Shown in pieces: positions 1-9,304 of a DNA stretch of 31,766 bases. This stretch comes from SIG440 sp045591095 (GTDB lineage: Bacteria > Bacillota > Clostridia > Monoglobales > Monoglobaceae), in NCBI GenBank assembly GCA_045591095.1, contig JAZNSF010000018.1, positions 1 to 31,766 of the forward strand, given 5' to 3'. Positions within the stretch are counted from its first letter, which is position 1, and the number at the start of each line of letters is the position of its first letter. The notes under the pieces were generated by a model. It saw only the letters and a program-made list of their open reading frames with translations. It did no database searches and was not told the DNA's origin. Made by a program: the position numbers and the translations under genes.

Positions 1-153
1 TGCACTTGTCCAAAGGATTTTCCGGTTTGTGTATGCGGGAACACCCCAAAGGTGAAAATTCTTACAAAAAAACCTATTATCTCAGGGGAAAAAGAACTAA
101 GTAATAACATGAGAGCACACAGTGCCAAATTAAGAGCGATAAAAAAACTTTAA
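1..153 (+). CDS. rsmH: 16S rRNA (cytosine-1402-N4)-methyltransferase RsmH, C-terminal end only
   Basis: Frame 1 is open from the first base to a TAA at 151-153, giving 50 residues; the 5' end lies outside the window. The peptide begins CTCPKDFPVCVCGNTPKVKI and ends with SAKLRAIKKL. This matches the conserved C-terminus of RsmH/MraW (the CTCPxDFPVCxCG cysteine block and the RSxSAKLR-type tail). RsmH is an S-adenosylmethionine-dependent enzyme that N4-methylates C1402 of 16S rRNA in the 30S P-site. In Firmicutes it is typically the second gene of the dcw cluster, after mraZ and before ftsL, which is the position seen here. The stop is 17 bases before the ftsL start. Confidence 0.9.
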   Translation, partial: CTCPKDFPVCVCGNTPKVKILTKKPIISGEKELSNNMRAHSAKLRAIKKL

Positions 154-170
154 GAGAGGAAGTTTCTACC

Positions 171-692
171 ATGTCTAATTTGTATAGCTACAATACAAGC
201 ACGGCAAGAAAACTTAATATGGATTATTTTGACTATTCGTCAAAAAGCACCGTAAAGACATCTGAGAGAGAAACTGTATCCAAAAAAACTACTTCAAAGG
301 CAAAAACCAAAGCTCCGGTTGGCATCAGAGGAATTGTAACTGTGGCTATAATGTTTTTTATGGCGTTTTCGGTAGTAAACGGATATGTTTCGATAAATGA
401 AGCCAATAATGAAATATTCAAGCTTAAAGATGAATATAATAGTATTGTTGCAAGCAACCAGGCAATTCAGGTAAAAATCGACAAGGCGATTGACCTTAAA
501 CAGCTTCAGACGGTTGCGGGCGAGAAGTACGGAATGGTAAGCCCCGAAAGATATCAGCTGTTTTATGTTGATTTGAGTCTTGATGATTTTGCCGAAAAGA
601 CAGATGCAAAGAAGTCCGAAAAAGAACAAGGCACCTTTGCTATTTCGGGAGTGCCGGGGGTAATTACGGGGACACTTAATATTTTCAACTAG
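171..692 (+). CDS. ftsL: cell division protein FtsL-like
   Basis: This is a 173-residue bitopic membrane protein with an ATG start preceded by AGAGGAAG. Residues 1-50 are a basic cytoplasmic region, about 52-72 form one hydrophobic segment, and about 75-112 form a heptad-like coiled coil (INEANNEIFKLKDEYNSIVA). A short motif resembling the FtsL end (KYGMVSPERYQLFYVDL) follows. FtsL forms a complex with FtsQ/DivIB and FtsB/DivIC that activates the septal FtsW-PBP synthase. FtsL proteins diverge strongly, so the call rests on topology and on location between rsmH and the PASTA PBP. The C-terminal tail of about 40 residues after the coiled coil is longer than in minimal FtsL proteins. Confidence 0.8.
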   Translation: MSNLYSYNTSTARKLNMDYFDYSSKSTVKTSERETVSKKTTSKAKTKAPVGIRGIVTVAIMFFMAFSVVNGYVSINEANNEIFKLKDEYNSIVASNQAIQVKIDKAIDLKQLQTVAGEKYGMVSPERYQLFYVDLSLDDFAEKTDAKKSEKEQGTFAISGVPGVITGTLNIFN

Positions 693-765
693 GAAAGATT
701 GACAAGTCAGTATTTGTTAAAAAAGAATAATAGCCAAAGCGTTTAAGGCGTTTGGGGGTATATAG

Positions 766-2994
766 GTGCGTAACGAACAAAGCACATTCAAACAACGGAA
801 GAGAATCATTTTTCTGCTTGGAGCAGTAATTGTGATTTTTTTTCTTTTAATGGTAAGAGTTGCGTGGCTTCAAATCGTTGACGGTGAGAAGCTTTCTTCT
901 GCTGCCCGCGAGCAGCAGACCAGTGATAACATTATAAGCCCCAAAAGAGGCATAATATACGACCGGAATATGAAGGTGCTTGCAAGTAACTTAAGCGTAG
1001 AAACCATAAGCATAACCCCTAAAAACGTGCGGTCTAACACAAAACAGACCGAGGAGCAGATTGCGGCAAAGCTTGCAGAGATATTAGAGCTTAACAAGGA
1101 TGATGTCCTTAAAAAGATTCAAAAAAAATCAAACTTTGAGTATATAAAGCGAAAAGTAGAAAAAGACCCTGCAGATGCGGTGAGGGCATATGTAAACGAA
1201 TATCGCCTGGACGGCATTAAGTTTTCGGAGGATACAAAAAGATACTATCCTTATGGGAATTTTGCGTCGCAGGTTATTGGTTTTGTGGGTAGTGACAACA
1301 AGGGCCTTGAGGGAATTGAGATGGTCTATGACGAACAGTTAAAGGGTGTTCCCGGACGAATTGTTTCTGCTAACAAGACTGCTGGGCTTGAACTTCCTGA
1401 CAACTACGAAAGTTATTATGATGCTCAGGACGGGAAAAGTGTGGTGCTTACGATTGACGAAACAATCCAGCATTTCACCGAAAAACACCTTGAAAATGCA
1501 AGGCTTGAAAACAAGCTCGAAGAAGGCGCGGCAGCAATTGTTATGAGCGTAAAGACCGGTGAAATCCTTGCAATGGCGACAAAACCCGACTATGACCTTA
1601 ATCAGCCGTTTGCAATAACTTCGGCTGTGGAAGAAAGATATCCTGAGATAAAAGAAGAACTTGAAAGACTTGAGGGAACAGAATATAACGCAAAGCTTAC
1701 TGAGGTTACTCAGTTTTTAAGAAGAAACAAGGCTGTTGTTGACTCTTACGAACCCGGATCGACCTTTAAGGTAGCGGTTGCATCTATGGCGCTTGAAGAG
1801 AACGCAGTTGGACTTAACGACCACTTTTTTTGCAGTGGGTCTATCAAGGTTGCAGACCGCACTATTCACTGCGCAAACCGAAACGGACATGGTGCAGAAA
1901 CCTTTGTCAAGGGCGTTCAAAACTCATGTAACCCTGTGTTTATTGATGTTGGTGCAAGGGTTGGCCGCGAGACTTTTATGGAGTACGTAAAAGGCTTTGG
2001 ATTTCGTGACAAGACCGGCATAGAACTACCCGGCGAGACAGATGGGATATTTCACGCAGCTGATAATTTTAAAGAGATTGACCTTGCAACATCGTCTTTC
2101 GGACAGAGCTTTAATGTTACTCCACTTCAGATGATTACAATGGTTTCGGCGGTGGCAAACGGCGGAAAGCTGATGAAACCGCATCTTGTAAAGCAGCTTG
2201 TTGACAGCGATAAGAGTATAATTGAGGAATATAAGCCTACGATGGTAAGACAGATTATTTCGGAAGAAACCAGCAAGACTATGTGTAAAATCCTGGAGTC
2301 TGTTGTATCCGAGGGCGGCGGCCGAAACGCCTACCTTGCAGGATACCGCGTTGCAGGCAAAACCGGAACATCCGAAAAACAGCCTCGTGGAAACCAAAAG
2401 TATATTGCGTCGTTTATCGGATTTGCACCGGCAGATGACCCCGAGATTGCGTGTCTTGTTATCTTGGACCAGCCACCGGCGGGGAATGTATATTATGGCG
2501 GTCTTATTGCCGCACCTGTTGTAAAAAATATACTTGAAGAAAGTCTTCAGTATATGGGCATTGAGCCGGAATACACACAGGAAGAACTTGAGGTAATTGA
2601 TATTACTGTTCCTGATATAACAGGAAAGAGCAGAAAAGAAGCAGAAGCGATGCTTAAAGAAGTTGGTGTAAATATCAGCATAAGAGGTCAGGGCGATATA
2701 ATACTTGACCAGGTTCCAAAGGCGCACTCAAAGCTTGCTAAAAATTCTAAAGTAGTTGCATATACCGAAGGCGAGGAAAGCAAGAAAAGTGTTACTGTAC
2801 CCAATGTAGTTGGGTGTTATGGCTCGGAGGCAAATAAGGGTATAATAAACGCAGGACTTAATGTAAGAATAAAGGGGCTTTCTGCTTCGGGCGGAATTGC
2901 TGTGTGCGTAGAACAGTCGCCGGCAGCAGGAACCAGTGTAGAACCCGGAACAATTGTTACACTTGACTTTAGATTTGCAGAAATACGTGATTAG
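766..2994 (+). CDS. class B penicillin-binding protein with two PASTA domains (FtsI/SpoVD type)
   Basis: This is a septal peptidoglycan transpeptidase of 742 residues with a GTG start after GGGGG. An N-terminal membrane anchor spans about residues 13-33 and is followed by a PBP dimerisation domain (about 55-215). In the transpeptidase domain the catalytic Ser332 and Lys335 lie in GSTFK, SCN is at 387-389 and KTGT is at 532-535, so all three active-site motifs are intact. Two PASTA domains follow, at about 612-675 and 676-740, beginning with TVPDITGKSR and TVPNVVGCYG. In Firmicutes this dcw position is held by PBP2B/FtsI (vegetative division) or SpoVD (spore cortex). Only one such gene is present here, so I cannot decide between the two. 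It would act with the FtsW-like protein at 6895. Confidence 0.92.
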   Translation: MRNEQSTFKQRKRIIFLLGAVIVIFFLLMVRVAWLQIVDGEKLSSAAREQQTSDNIISPKRGIIYDRNMKVLASNLSVETISITPKNVRSNTKQTEEQIAAKLAEILELNKDDVLKKIQKKSNFEYIKRKVEKDPADAVRAYVNEYRLDGIKFSEDTKRYYPYGNFASQVIGFVGSDNKGLEGIEMVYDEQLKGVPGRIVSANKTAGLELPDNYESYYDAQDGKSVVLTIDETIQHFTEKHLENARLENKLEEGAAAIVMSVKTGEILAMATKPDYDLNQPFAITSAVEERYPEIKEELERLEGTEYNAKLTEVTQFLRRNKAVVDSYEPGSTFKVAVASMALEENAVGLNDHFFCSGSIKVADRTIHCANRNGHGAETFVKGVQNSCNPVFIDVGARVGRETFMEYVKGFGFRDKTGIELPGETDGIFHAADNFKEIDLATSSFGQSFNVTPLQMITMVSAVANGGKLMKPHLVKQLVDSDKSIIEEYKPTMVRQIISEETSKTMCKILESVVSEGGGRNAYLAGYRVAGKTGTSEKQPRGNQKYIASFIGFAPADDPEIACLVILDQPPAGNVYYGGLIAAPVVKNILEESLQYMGIEPEYTQEELEVIDITVPDITGKSRKEAEAMLKEVGVNISIRGQGDIILDQVPKAHSKLAKNSKVVAYTEGEESKKSVTVPNVVGCYGSEANKGIINAGLNVRIKGLSASGGIAVCVEQSPAAGTSVEPGTIVTLDFRFAEIRD

Positions 2995-3006
2995 AGGTGA
3001 ATAGGA

Positions 3007-4455
3007 ATGACTCTTTCGGCTTTACTTGAGGGAGTAAAAATTATTGATGTTCAGGGAAACATTGAAACAAAAGTTTCGGGGATTGCTTTTGACTCGCAAC
3101 AAGTAAAACCCGGGGATGTATTTGTGTGCATAAGCGGGTTTAAGACCGACGGGCATATTTTTGCCGAAGACGCGCTTGAAAATGGTGCAGTTGCAATTGT
3201 TGCAGAAAAGCAAATTGAAAACGTTGCCGCAACAGTTGTGATTGTGGAAAACACAAGACTTGCTCTTGCGCATATGGCGGCAGAATATTTTGATCATCCA
3301 TACCGAAAATTCAAGCTTATAGGCGTTACCGGAACAAACGGCAAAACAACCACAACCTATCTGGTAAAGACAATTTTAGAAAGCCTTGGACAAAAGGTAG
3401 GCCTTATTGGCACCAATCAGAATATGATAGGTGACGAGGTGATTCCGTCAAGGCATACCACGCCGGATTCTCTTGAACTTATGCAGCTTTTTAGTCGTAT
3501 GGCAGAAGAGGGCGTCGAAACTGTGGTGATGGAAGTTTCGTCACATTCACTTGCACTTGACCGCGTGGCTGCGTGCAAGTTTGACATTGGTGCATTTACC
3601 AACATAACGCAGGATCACTTAGATTTTCACGAAACAATGGAAAGTTATATAAAGGCAAAGGCAAGGCTTTTTGAAATGTCCGGCATAGGCGTTATCAATG
3701 CTGATGATTTGGCATCTCCAAAGCTTTTGGAGGACTGTGACCTTGAAGTGATAAAATACAGCACCGAAAATAAAGACGGACTTTTTGCTGACAACGTTGT
3801 GTATAAGGCAGACGGGGTAGAGTTTGACCTTAATTATAACGGAAAACAAGAAAGGGTCTCGCTTTCAATCCCCGGGAAGTTCTCGGTTTACAATGCTCTT
3901 ACTGCAGCCGGCTGCTGCCTTGCACTTGGGATTAACCTGACAATGATTGCTAAAGGGTTAAAATCCGCCAGCGGCGTAAAGGGCAGAATCGAGGTTGTAA
4001 AGACAAATACAGATTATACCGTAATCATTGACTACGCCCACACCCCTGATGGACTTATGAATATCTTAAGCACCATACAGGGCTTTGCAAAGGGACGGAT
4101 AATAACACTTTTTGGTTGTGGCGGAGACCGTGACAAGACAAAAAGGCCCGAGATGGGCAAAATTGCAGGCAATCTTTCGGACTTTTGCATCATAACAAGT
4201 GACAACCCAAGGAGTGAGGAACCCTCAGAAATTATAAAGGACATTCTGGTTGGAATAGAAGAAACCGACTGTGAATACAAGATGATAGAAAATAGATTTG
4301 AAGCTATTGAGTATGCACTTGACAATGCTAAAACAGATGATATAATACTTCTTGCAGGCAAAGGACACGAATTATATCAGGTTCTAAAAGACAGAACTAT
4401 CGTCTTTGATGAAAGGGAAATTGTCCTCAAACTGATTGAGTCATCCGAAGGGTAG
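3007..4455 (+). CDS. murE: UDP-N-acetylmuramoyl-L-alanyl-D-glutamate--2,6-diaminopimelate ligase MurE
   Basis: This is a cytoplasmic ATP-dependent ligase that adds the third stem-peptide residue to UDP-MurNAc-L-Ala-D-Glu. It has 482 residues, the usual MurE length, and an ATG start 12 bases after the PBP stop with AGAGGTGA upstream. The N-terminal Mur ligase domain is followed by the ATP-binding loop GTNGKTTT (109-116), the central domain, and the C-terminal domain. The motif DNPR at 399-402 is the known signature for meso-diaminopimelate specificity; lysine-type enzymes differ there. I therefore infer a DAP-type peptidoglycan. The gene is closely followed by murF. Confidence 0.95.
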   Translation: MTLSALLEGVKIIDVQGNIETKVSGIAFDSQQVKPGDVFVCISGFKTDGHIFAEDALENGAVAIVAEKQIENVAATVVIVENTRLALAHMAAEYFDHPYRKFKLIGVTGTNGKTTTTYLVKTILESLGQKVGLIGTNQNMIGDEVIPSRHTTPDSLELMQLFSRMAEEGVETVVMEVSSHSLALDRVAACKFDIGAFTNITQDHLDFHETMESYIKAKARLFEMSGIGVINADDLASPKLLEDCDLEVIKYSTENKDGLFADNVVYKADGVEFDLNYNGKQERVSLSIPGKFSVYNALTAAGCCLALGINLTMIAKGLKSASGVKGRIEVVKTNTDYTVIIDYAHTPDGLMNILSTIQGFAKGRIITLFGCGGDRDKTKRPEMGKIAGNLSDFCIITSDNPRSEEPSEIIKDILVGIEETDCEYKMIENRFEAIEYALDNAKTDDIILLAGKGHELYQVLKDRTIVFDEREIVLKLIESSEG

Positions 4456-4465
4456 GGTTTTGATA

Positions 4466-5860
4466 GTGGAAAACATTTTGACTTTAGCAAATCTTGCTGC
4501 GGCGTGTCGCGGCAAACTTTGTAATTGCGATGCAGGAAAAAAAGTTTTGGATATTGTTACTGACAGCCGAAAGGTTTTAGAAGATGCAGTTTTTGTGGCG
4601 CTTCGCGGTGAGAAGTTTGATGGGCATAATTTTGTCCATCAGGTGTACGCAATGGGCGCAATATGTGCTGTTGTTGACGAAAAATACGAAATCCCCGAAG
4701 GCGCAGCCGTATTGGTGGTAGAGGATACCTATAAAGCACTTCGGGATATTGCGGCATATTACAGGGAGAGATTCAATATACCATCGATTGCCGTAACGGG
4801 AAGCGTTGGAAAAACAAGCACAAAGGATATGATAGCAGAGGTTTTAGGAATACATTATAACGTTCTTAAGACCGAAGGGAATTTTAACAACGAAATAGGT
4901 CTTCCACTTACTGCATTTAGACTGAACAGCGATCACCAATTGGCCGTTTTTGAAATGGGAATGAGTGCTTTTGGAGAGATTTCGAGGCTTTCCCAAATTG
5001 TGGCTCCCGAGGTGGCGGTAATCACAAATATAGGCTATTCACATATCGAACATTTAGGCTCAAGAGAAAATATCTTAAAGGCAAAGCTTGAGGTCCTTGA
5101 CGGTATGGCGCCCGGCGGAACGGTTATATTAAATGGCGATGACGAATATTTGAATTCAGCAATTGATGCTATTCCGTTTGAGACTTTTACTTATGGCATT
5201 GAAAATCAGGACTCAGACATTGTGGCTTTTAATATAAAAAAGTCAGAAGTGGGAACAGAATTTGACATTAAGATAGATGGAAATGTTTATACACTGCGCA
5301 TAGGTGTTCCGGGACTTCATCATGTATATAATGCATTATCTGCGATACTGGTGGGCGTTATTTACAATATGCCCACCCGGGAAATTATAAGAGGCGTAGC
5401 AGAATTCAGACCATCCGGGATGCGACAGAATGTGGTCGAGCTAGGGGACAAAGTGCTGATAAAAGACTGCTACAACGCAAGTCCTACATCTATGAAATCA
5501 GGACTTGAGGTTTTGTCGGTTGTGTCGCCTATACAAAAAGAAGAGGCATACAGACAAGTTGCAGTACTTGGCGATATGCTGGAGCTTGGCGAATACAGCG
5601 AAGAGGCACACCGCTTTGTTGGCAGACTGTGCTGTAGCTATAACTTAGATTGTTTAATTGCAGTTGGTCCTAATGCCAAGTTTGTGGCAGAGGGCGCTAT
5701 CGAAAATGGATTTAACTCGTCAGAGCTATATGCTTTTTATGACAATAACACCCTTAAGGAACATATCTTAGATATATTAAAGCCTAATGATGTGGTGCTT
5801 TTCAAAGGCTCGCGCGGTATGCGGCTTGAGGAGATTGCGGATTTTTTGGAAGAGAACTAA
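4466..5860 (+). CDS. murF: UDP-N-acetylmuramoyl-tripeptide--D-alanyl-D-alanine ligase MurF
   Basis: This ligase adds D-Ala-D-Ala to UDP-MurNAc-tripeptide. The P-loop GSVGKTSTK begins at residue 112 in this numbering. EGNFNNEIGLPLT and the DCYNASPTSM block are characteristic of MurF. The frame is open from TTG 4436, which would overlap murE by 20 bases, and TTG 4460 is also possible. I prefer GTG 4466 because AGGG sits 8 bases upstream and the protein then begins VENILTLANLAAAC, where MurF proteins normally begin. This gives 464 residues. It lies between murE and mraY in the same transcription unit. The exact start is the only real uncertainty. Confidence 0.93.
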   Translation: MENILTLANLAAACRGKLCNCDAGKKVLDIVTDSRKVLEDAVFVALRGEKFDGHNFVHQVYAMGAICAVVDEKYEIPEGAAVLVVEDTYKALRDIAAYYRERFNIPSIAVTGSVGKTSTKDMIAEVLGIHYNVLKTEGNFNNEIGLPLTAFRLNSDHQLAVFEMGMSAFGEISRLSQIVAPEVAVITNIGYSHIEHLGSRENILKAKLEVLDGMAPGGTVILNGDDEYLNSAIDAIPFETFTYGIENQDSDIVAFNIKKSEVGTEFDIKIDGNVYTLRIGVPGLHHVYNALSAILVGVIYNMPTREIIRGVAEFRPSGMRQNVVELGDKVLIKDCYNASPTSMKSGLEVLSVVSPIQKEEAYRQVAVLGDMLELGEYSEEAHRFVGRLCCSYNLDCLIAVGPNAKFVAEGAIENGFNSSELYAFYDNNTLKEHILDILKPNDVVLFKGSRGMRLEEIADFLEEN

Positions 5861-5882
5861 AAAGTAGCTAGCGGAGGATAAA

Positions 5883-6860
5883 ATGATTAAGTTATTGATA
5901 ATTATTATGATTTCGTTTGTAATTGCGGCTTTAAGCGGACTTTTTCTGATACCTTTTTTACACAGGCTTAAGTTTGGTCAGGAAATCCGTGAAGAAGGGC
6001 CTGCCTGGCACAAAAAAAAGTCGGGGACACCGACCATGGGCGGGTTTATTTTTATTATTGCGACCCTCGTGGCTACTATAATCGGTATCGGGATTTGCAA
6101 GGTAAACGAATACAGCGAGGACGTTCTGGCAACCAGCGCTATGCTGGCAGCGGCGCTGGGGTTTGGTGCAATCGGGTTTTTAGATGATTACATAAAGGTT
6201 ATTTTAAAGCGGAATCTGGGCCTCAAGGCCTCACAGAAGTTTTCACTACAGTTTTTGGTGGCACTTATATTTTCGGTATGGATTGTTGCTGCAGGACTGG
6301 TAGATACCGAAATTTTAATTCCGTTTACAAAAACAAGTATTGAGCTTGGGTTTATAATCTATATCCCATTCATAATTTTGGTTATGCTTGCCGCGGTAAA
6401 CAGTGTAAATCTTACCGACGGTCTTGACGGTTTGGCAGGCTTTATAACATTGTTTATCTGCCTTTTCTATATGATAGCATCAAATCAAAAAGAATTGTCC
6501 GAGGTTTCGGTGTTTGCGGCATCGCTTTCGGGCGGGATTATTGGGTTTTTGATTTACAACAAGTTCCCTGCCAAAGTATTTATGGGTGATACAGGCTCAC
6601 TTTTCTTGGGCGGTGCGGTGTCGACTATGGCAATATTTATGAAGAATCCACTTTTGCTGCTTGTGGTAGGGTTTGTATATGTAGCCGAGGCTTTGTCGGT
6701 GATTATTCAGGTGGCTTATTTTAAAAAGACAGGAAAAAGAATATTTAAAATGAGTCCAATTCATCACCACTTTGAAATGTGCGGTTGGAGCGAGGTTTTG
6801 GTGGTTTCGGTGTTTTCGGCAGTTACCATAGGCCTTTGTTTGATAGGCTTTTTTGCATAA
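5883..6860 (+). CDS. mraY: phospho-N-acetylmuramoyl-pentapeptide-transferase MraY
   Basis: This is an integral membrane enzyme that moves phospho-MurNAc-pentapeptide onto undecaprenyl phosphate to make lipid I. It has 325 residues, typical for the family, with about ten hydrophobic segments. The ATG start follows GCGGAGGA. Recognisable motifs in order are the early GTPTMGG segment, FLDDYIKV, NSVNLTDGLDGLA, MGDTGSLFLGG and the C-terminal PIHHHFE, which together contain the conserved Asp residues and the HHH motif of the active site. In most Firmicutes dcw clusters murD follows mraY; here the next gene is the ftsW homologue. Confidence 0.96.
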   Translation: MIKLLIIIMISFVIAALSGLFLIPFLHRLKFGQEIREEGPAWHKKKSGTPTMGGFIFIIATLVATIIGIGICKVNEYSEDVLATSAMLAAALGFGAIGFLDDYIKVILKRNLGLKASQKFSLQFLVALIFSVWIVAAGLVDTEILIPFTKTSIELGFIIYIPFIILVMLAAVNSVNLTDGLDGLAGFITLFICLFYMIASNQKELSEVSVFAASLSGGIIGFLIYNKFPAKVFMGDTGSLFLGGAVSTMAIFMKNPLLLLVVGFVYVAEALSVIIQVAYFKKTGKRIFKMSPIHHHFEMCGWSEVLVVSVFSAVTIGLCLIGFFA

Positions 6861-6894
6861 AAATTTTTAAGTTTTGAAAGGGGACGGTGAATTT

Positions 6895-8082
6895 ATGAAA
6901 ATTGTAAGAAAAAGAAAAAATAACAAAATAGTAGTACCGTCTCGCGAAAGAAAAACTTTTGTGAACAGAGAGGGACTTAAAGCGGCTCTTAAGGGTGTAG
7001 ATACACAATTTCTGGCTGCGATTTATGTACTTCTTATTTTTGGATTATTGATGGTCTTAAGCGCCTCTAGTCCCATTGCATACGCTAGCAGTGCGACAAA
7101 CCATGACAGCTTTTTCTATTTCAAAAAGCAGCTAATGTGGGCGATTTTAGGCTCGGTTGGGATGTTTGTTACCGCAAATTACGATTATCGCAAGCTTAAG
7201 AACTGGGCATTTCCTGCCCTCTGCTTCAGTGTTCTTTTGCTGCTTTTGGTTCTTGTCCCCGGGATTGGCCGAAAGATAAACGAGGCAAGACGATGGATTT
7301 ATATCGGGCCCATAAACTTTCAGCCGTCAGAGGTTGCAAAGATTACCACAATTATATTTTTTGCGTATAGCTTATCTAAAAACCATAAGGAACTTTCAAA
7401 CTTTGGCGTTTTTTTGATGTATATAGCAATTATTGGGGTGATTGCCCTTGTAATAATGATGGAGCCTCACTTTAGCTGTACTATGCTTATTGCATCTACA
7501 GCATGCGTGCTTTTGCTGGTTGCCGGCGCAAAAATTGGGCATTTTATAATTTTGGGATGTTGTGCCCTTCCAGCAATTGTACTTATGATTATCAAGGCGC
7601 CGTATCGTCTTGCCAGAGTTGTTACATTCCTTGACCCATTTAAAGATATTCAGGGTGATGGCTGGCAGATAGTTCAGTCGCTTTATGCTATCGGCTCGGG
7701 CGGAATTTTTGGCGCAGGCCTTGGCCAAAGCCGCCAGAAGTATATGAATATCCCGGAGCCTCAGAATGATTTTATATTTTCAATTTTGGCCGAGGAGTTT
7801 GGCCTGCTTGGCGCGATACTTGTTTCGCTTATGTTTATATTTCTTATCGTTCGTGGCATAAAGATTGCTCTTAATGCCCCCGATATGTTCGGGACACTGC
7901 TTGCGACAGGCATTGTGGCAATGATAGCCATTCAGGCTATTGTAAACATTGCAGTTGTTACCTCGTCCATGCCGGTTACGGGTATGCCACTGCCGTTTTT
8001 CAGTTATGGTGGCACGGCACTTGCCATAACCATGGCAGAGATGGGGATTGTCCTCAATATTTCAAAGCATACGGTGAAGTAA
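6895..8082 (+). CDS. SEDS-family peptidoglycan polymerase FtsW/SpoVE
   Basis: This is a SEDS glycosyltransferase that polymerises lipid II in partnership with a class B PBP. The ATG at 6895 has AAAGGGG at 6877-6883. An in-frame TTG at 6874 exists but would leave this ribosome binding site inside the gene, so I reject it. The protein has 395 residues with a basic N-terminus (about 1-35) and then about ten membrane segments. Family signatures include GPINFQPSEVAKI, the PQNDFIFSILAEEFGLLGA block and the C-terminal MPLPFFSYGG. Its position next to murG fits FtsW (division) or SpoVE (sporulation), and the sequence alone does not separate them. Confidence 0.93.
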   Translation: MKIVRKRKNNKIVVPSRERKTFVNREGLKAALKGVDTQFLAAIYVLLIFGLLMVLSASSPIAYASSATNHDSFFYFKKQLMWAILGSVGMFVTANYDYRKLKNWAFPALCFSVLLLLLVLVPGIGRKINEARRWIYIGPINFQPSEVAKITTIIFFAYSLSKNHKELSNFGVFLMYIAIIGVIALVIMMEPHFSCTMLIASTACVLLLVAGAKIGHFIILGCCALPAIVLMIIKAPYRLARVVTFLDPFKDIQGDGWQIVQSLYAIGSGGIFGAGLGQSRQKYMNIPEPQNDFIFSILAEEFGLLGAILVSLMFIFLIVRGIKIALNAPDMFGTLLATGIVAMIAIQAIVNIAVVTSSMPVTGMPLPFFSYGGTALAITMAEMGIVLNISKHTVK

Positions 8083-8111
8083 ATTTTTAGCCAGGAAGGA
8101 GCGGTGGTTTT

Positions 8112-9221
8112 ATGAGAATTTTGTTTGCCGGCGGCGGTACTGCGGGACACATAAACCCTGCTGTTGCTGTTGCAAATTATGTAAAAGAAAAAGAGCCCGA
8201 AAGTGAGTTTTTGTTTGTAGGGACAAAGAACGGTATGGAAAGTGTTCTTATACCCAAACAGGGCTATGATATAAGGTTTATCAATATACATGGATTTAGA
8301 AGGTCTCTCAGTTTTTCTAACGTAAAGGTCATAAAGGAAATTGCTGCAGGGACTTTAAAGGCTGTAAAAATAATAAAGGAATTTAAGCCCGATGCGGTTG
8401 TGGGTACGGGCGGTTATGTAACAGGCCCTGTTTTGCTTGCGGCATCGCTTCTTAAAATTCCAACGCTCGTCCACGAGGCTAATGCATACCCCGGCGTGAC
8501 AATAAGAATGCTTGCGCCTTTTGTGGACGTGGTTGCACTTTCTTTAGAGGACGCTAAGAAGTTCCTTAAGAAAATAAACCGAATTGAAGTAACCGGAAAT
8601 CCGGTCAGACCTTCTATACTTAAAGTTGACAAGGCTAGTGCAAAAAAGGCTTTGGGCTTGGATGAAAGACGCACGATTTTAATTTATGGTGGAAGTCTGG
8701 GCGCTGAAAAAATCAACCGGACTGCAGTCGCTTGGATTTCGGGGATAGCCAAAGACCGAAAGTGGCAGATAATAATGTCTGCAGGCAAGAACAATCACTA
8801 TCAGACAGTGATAAATCAGTTTAAAGAAAATGGAATAAATTTAGAGGATTATCCTGAAATCAGGGTTTTTGAATATATTTACGATATGGACCTTTGCCTT
8901 AATGCAGCAGATTTGATAATTGCACGTTCGGGCGGGTCGGTAAGCGAGATGACGGCGCTTGGCAAGGCGGCAATACTCATCCCATCGCCATATGTTGCGG
9001 GAAATCATCAGGAACATAACGCCAGGGCAGTCGAGCGCTCGGGTGGTGCTGTGGTAATTTTGGAGGATGAACTTTCGGCTGATATCTTATCAAAGGCGGC
9101 AGAAAAGATACTTGATAGTGACAGCACTTTAAAAGCCATGAGCGAGGCATCAAAAAGCATAGGAATACCCGATGCAACCGATAACATATACAGAATTTTG
9201 ACAGAGCTAATTAAACAATAA
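8112..9221 (+). CDS. murG: UDP-N-acetylglucosamine--lipid I GlcNAc transferase MurG
   Basis: This is a peripheral membrane GT28 glycosyltransferase that adds GlcNAc to lipid I to form lipid II. It has 369 residues, the usual size, with an ATG start and AAGGAG upstream. The N-terminal glycine-rich loop GGGTAGHINPA and the GTGGYVTGPV loop bind lipid I. The C-terminal domain carries YGGSLGAEKIN and the donor-binding GGSVSEMTALGKAAILIPSP block followed by GNHQEHNA. HEANA stands where many MurG proteins have HEQN. It sits directly after the SEDS polymerase that uses its product. Confidence 0.95.
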   Translation: MRILFAGGGTAGHINPAVAVANYVKEKEPESEFLFVGTKNGMESVLIPKQGYDIRFINIHGFRRSLSFSNVKVIKEIAAGTLKAVKIIKEFKPDAVVGTGGYVTGPVLLAASLLKIPTLVHEANAYPGVTIRMLAPFVDVVALSLEDAKKFLKKINRIEVTGNPVRPSILKVDKASAKKALGLDERRTILIYGGSLGAEKINRTAVAWISGIAKDRKWQIIMSAGKNNHYQTVINQFKENGINLEDYPEIRVFEYIYDMDLCLNAADLIIARSGGSVSEMTALGKAAILIPSPYVAGNHQEHNARAVERSGGAVVILEDELSADILSKAAEKILDSDSTLKAMSEASKSIGIPDATDNIYRILTELIKQ

Positions 9222-9235
9222 ATAATCTCAGGAAA

Positions 9236-9303
9236 GTAACACATTCAAATGCGGCACATAGTATGAAAGTGTGGCGGAGCAACTAGCTATTTGGAGGTGT
9301 TAC
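9236..9303 (+). promoter_or_regulatory. murA leader with alternative base pairing near the RBS
   Basis: In the 83-base murG-murA gap, GTAACAC (9236-9242) is perfectly complementary to GTGTTAC (9297-9303). The latter spans the sequence between the GGAGG Shine-Dalgarno (9293-9297) and the GTG start at 9305. ACACATTCA (9239-9247) can instead pair with TGAAAGTGT (9264-9272) with one internal mismatch. The two pairings exclude each other and one would occlude translation initiation. The helices are short, so this may be chance. Confidence 0.25.
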
Positions 9304-9304
9304 G

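Noticed and set aside
699..728. TTGACA with a weak AAGAAT 18 bases later, a possible promoter before the PASTA PBP
   Set aside because: The -10 match is poor and the gap is only 73 bases inside an operon; not enough to call.
2026..2727. A 233-codon open frame on the minus strand inside the PBP gene
   Set aside because: It is antisense to an intact, well-recognised transpeptidase, has no family resemblance and arises from codon bias.
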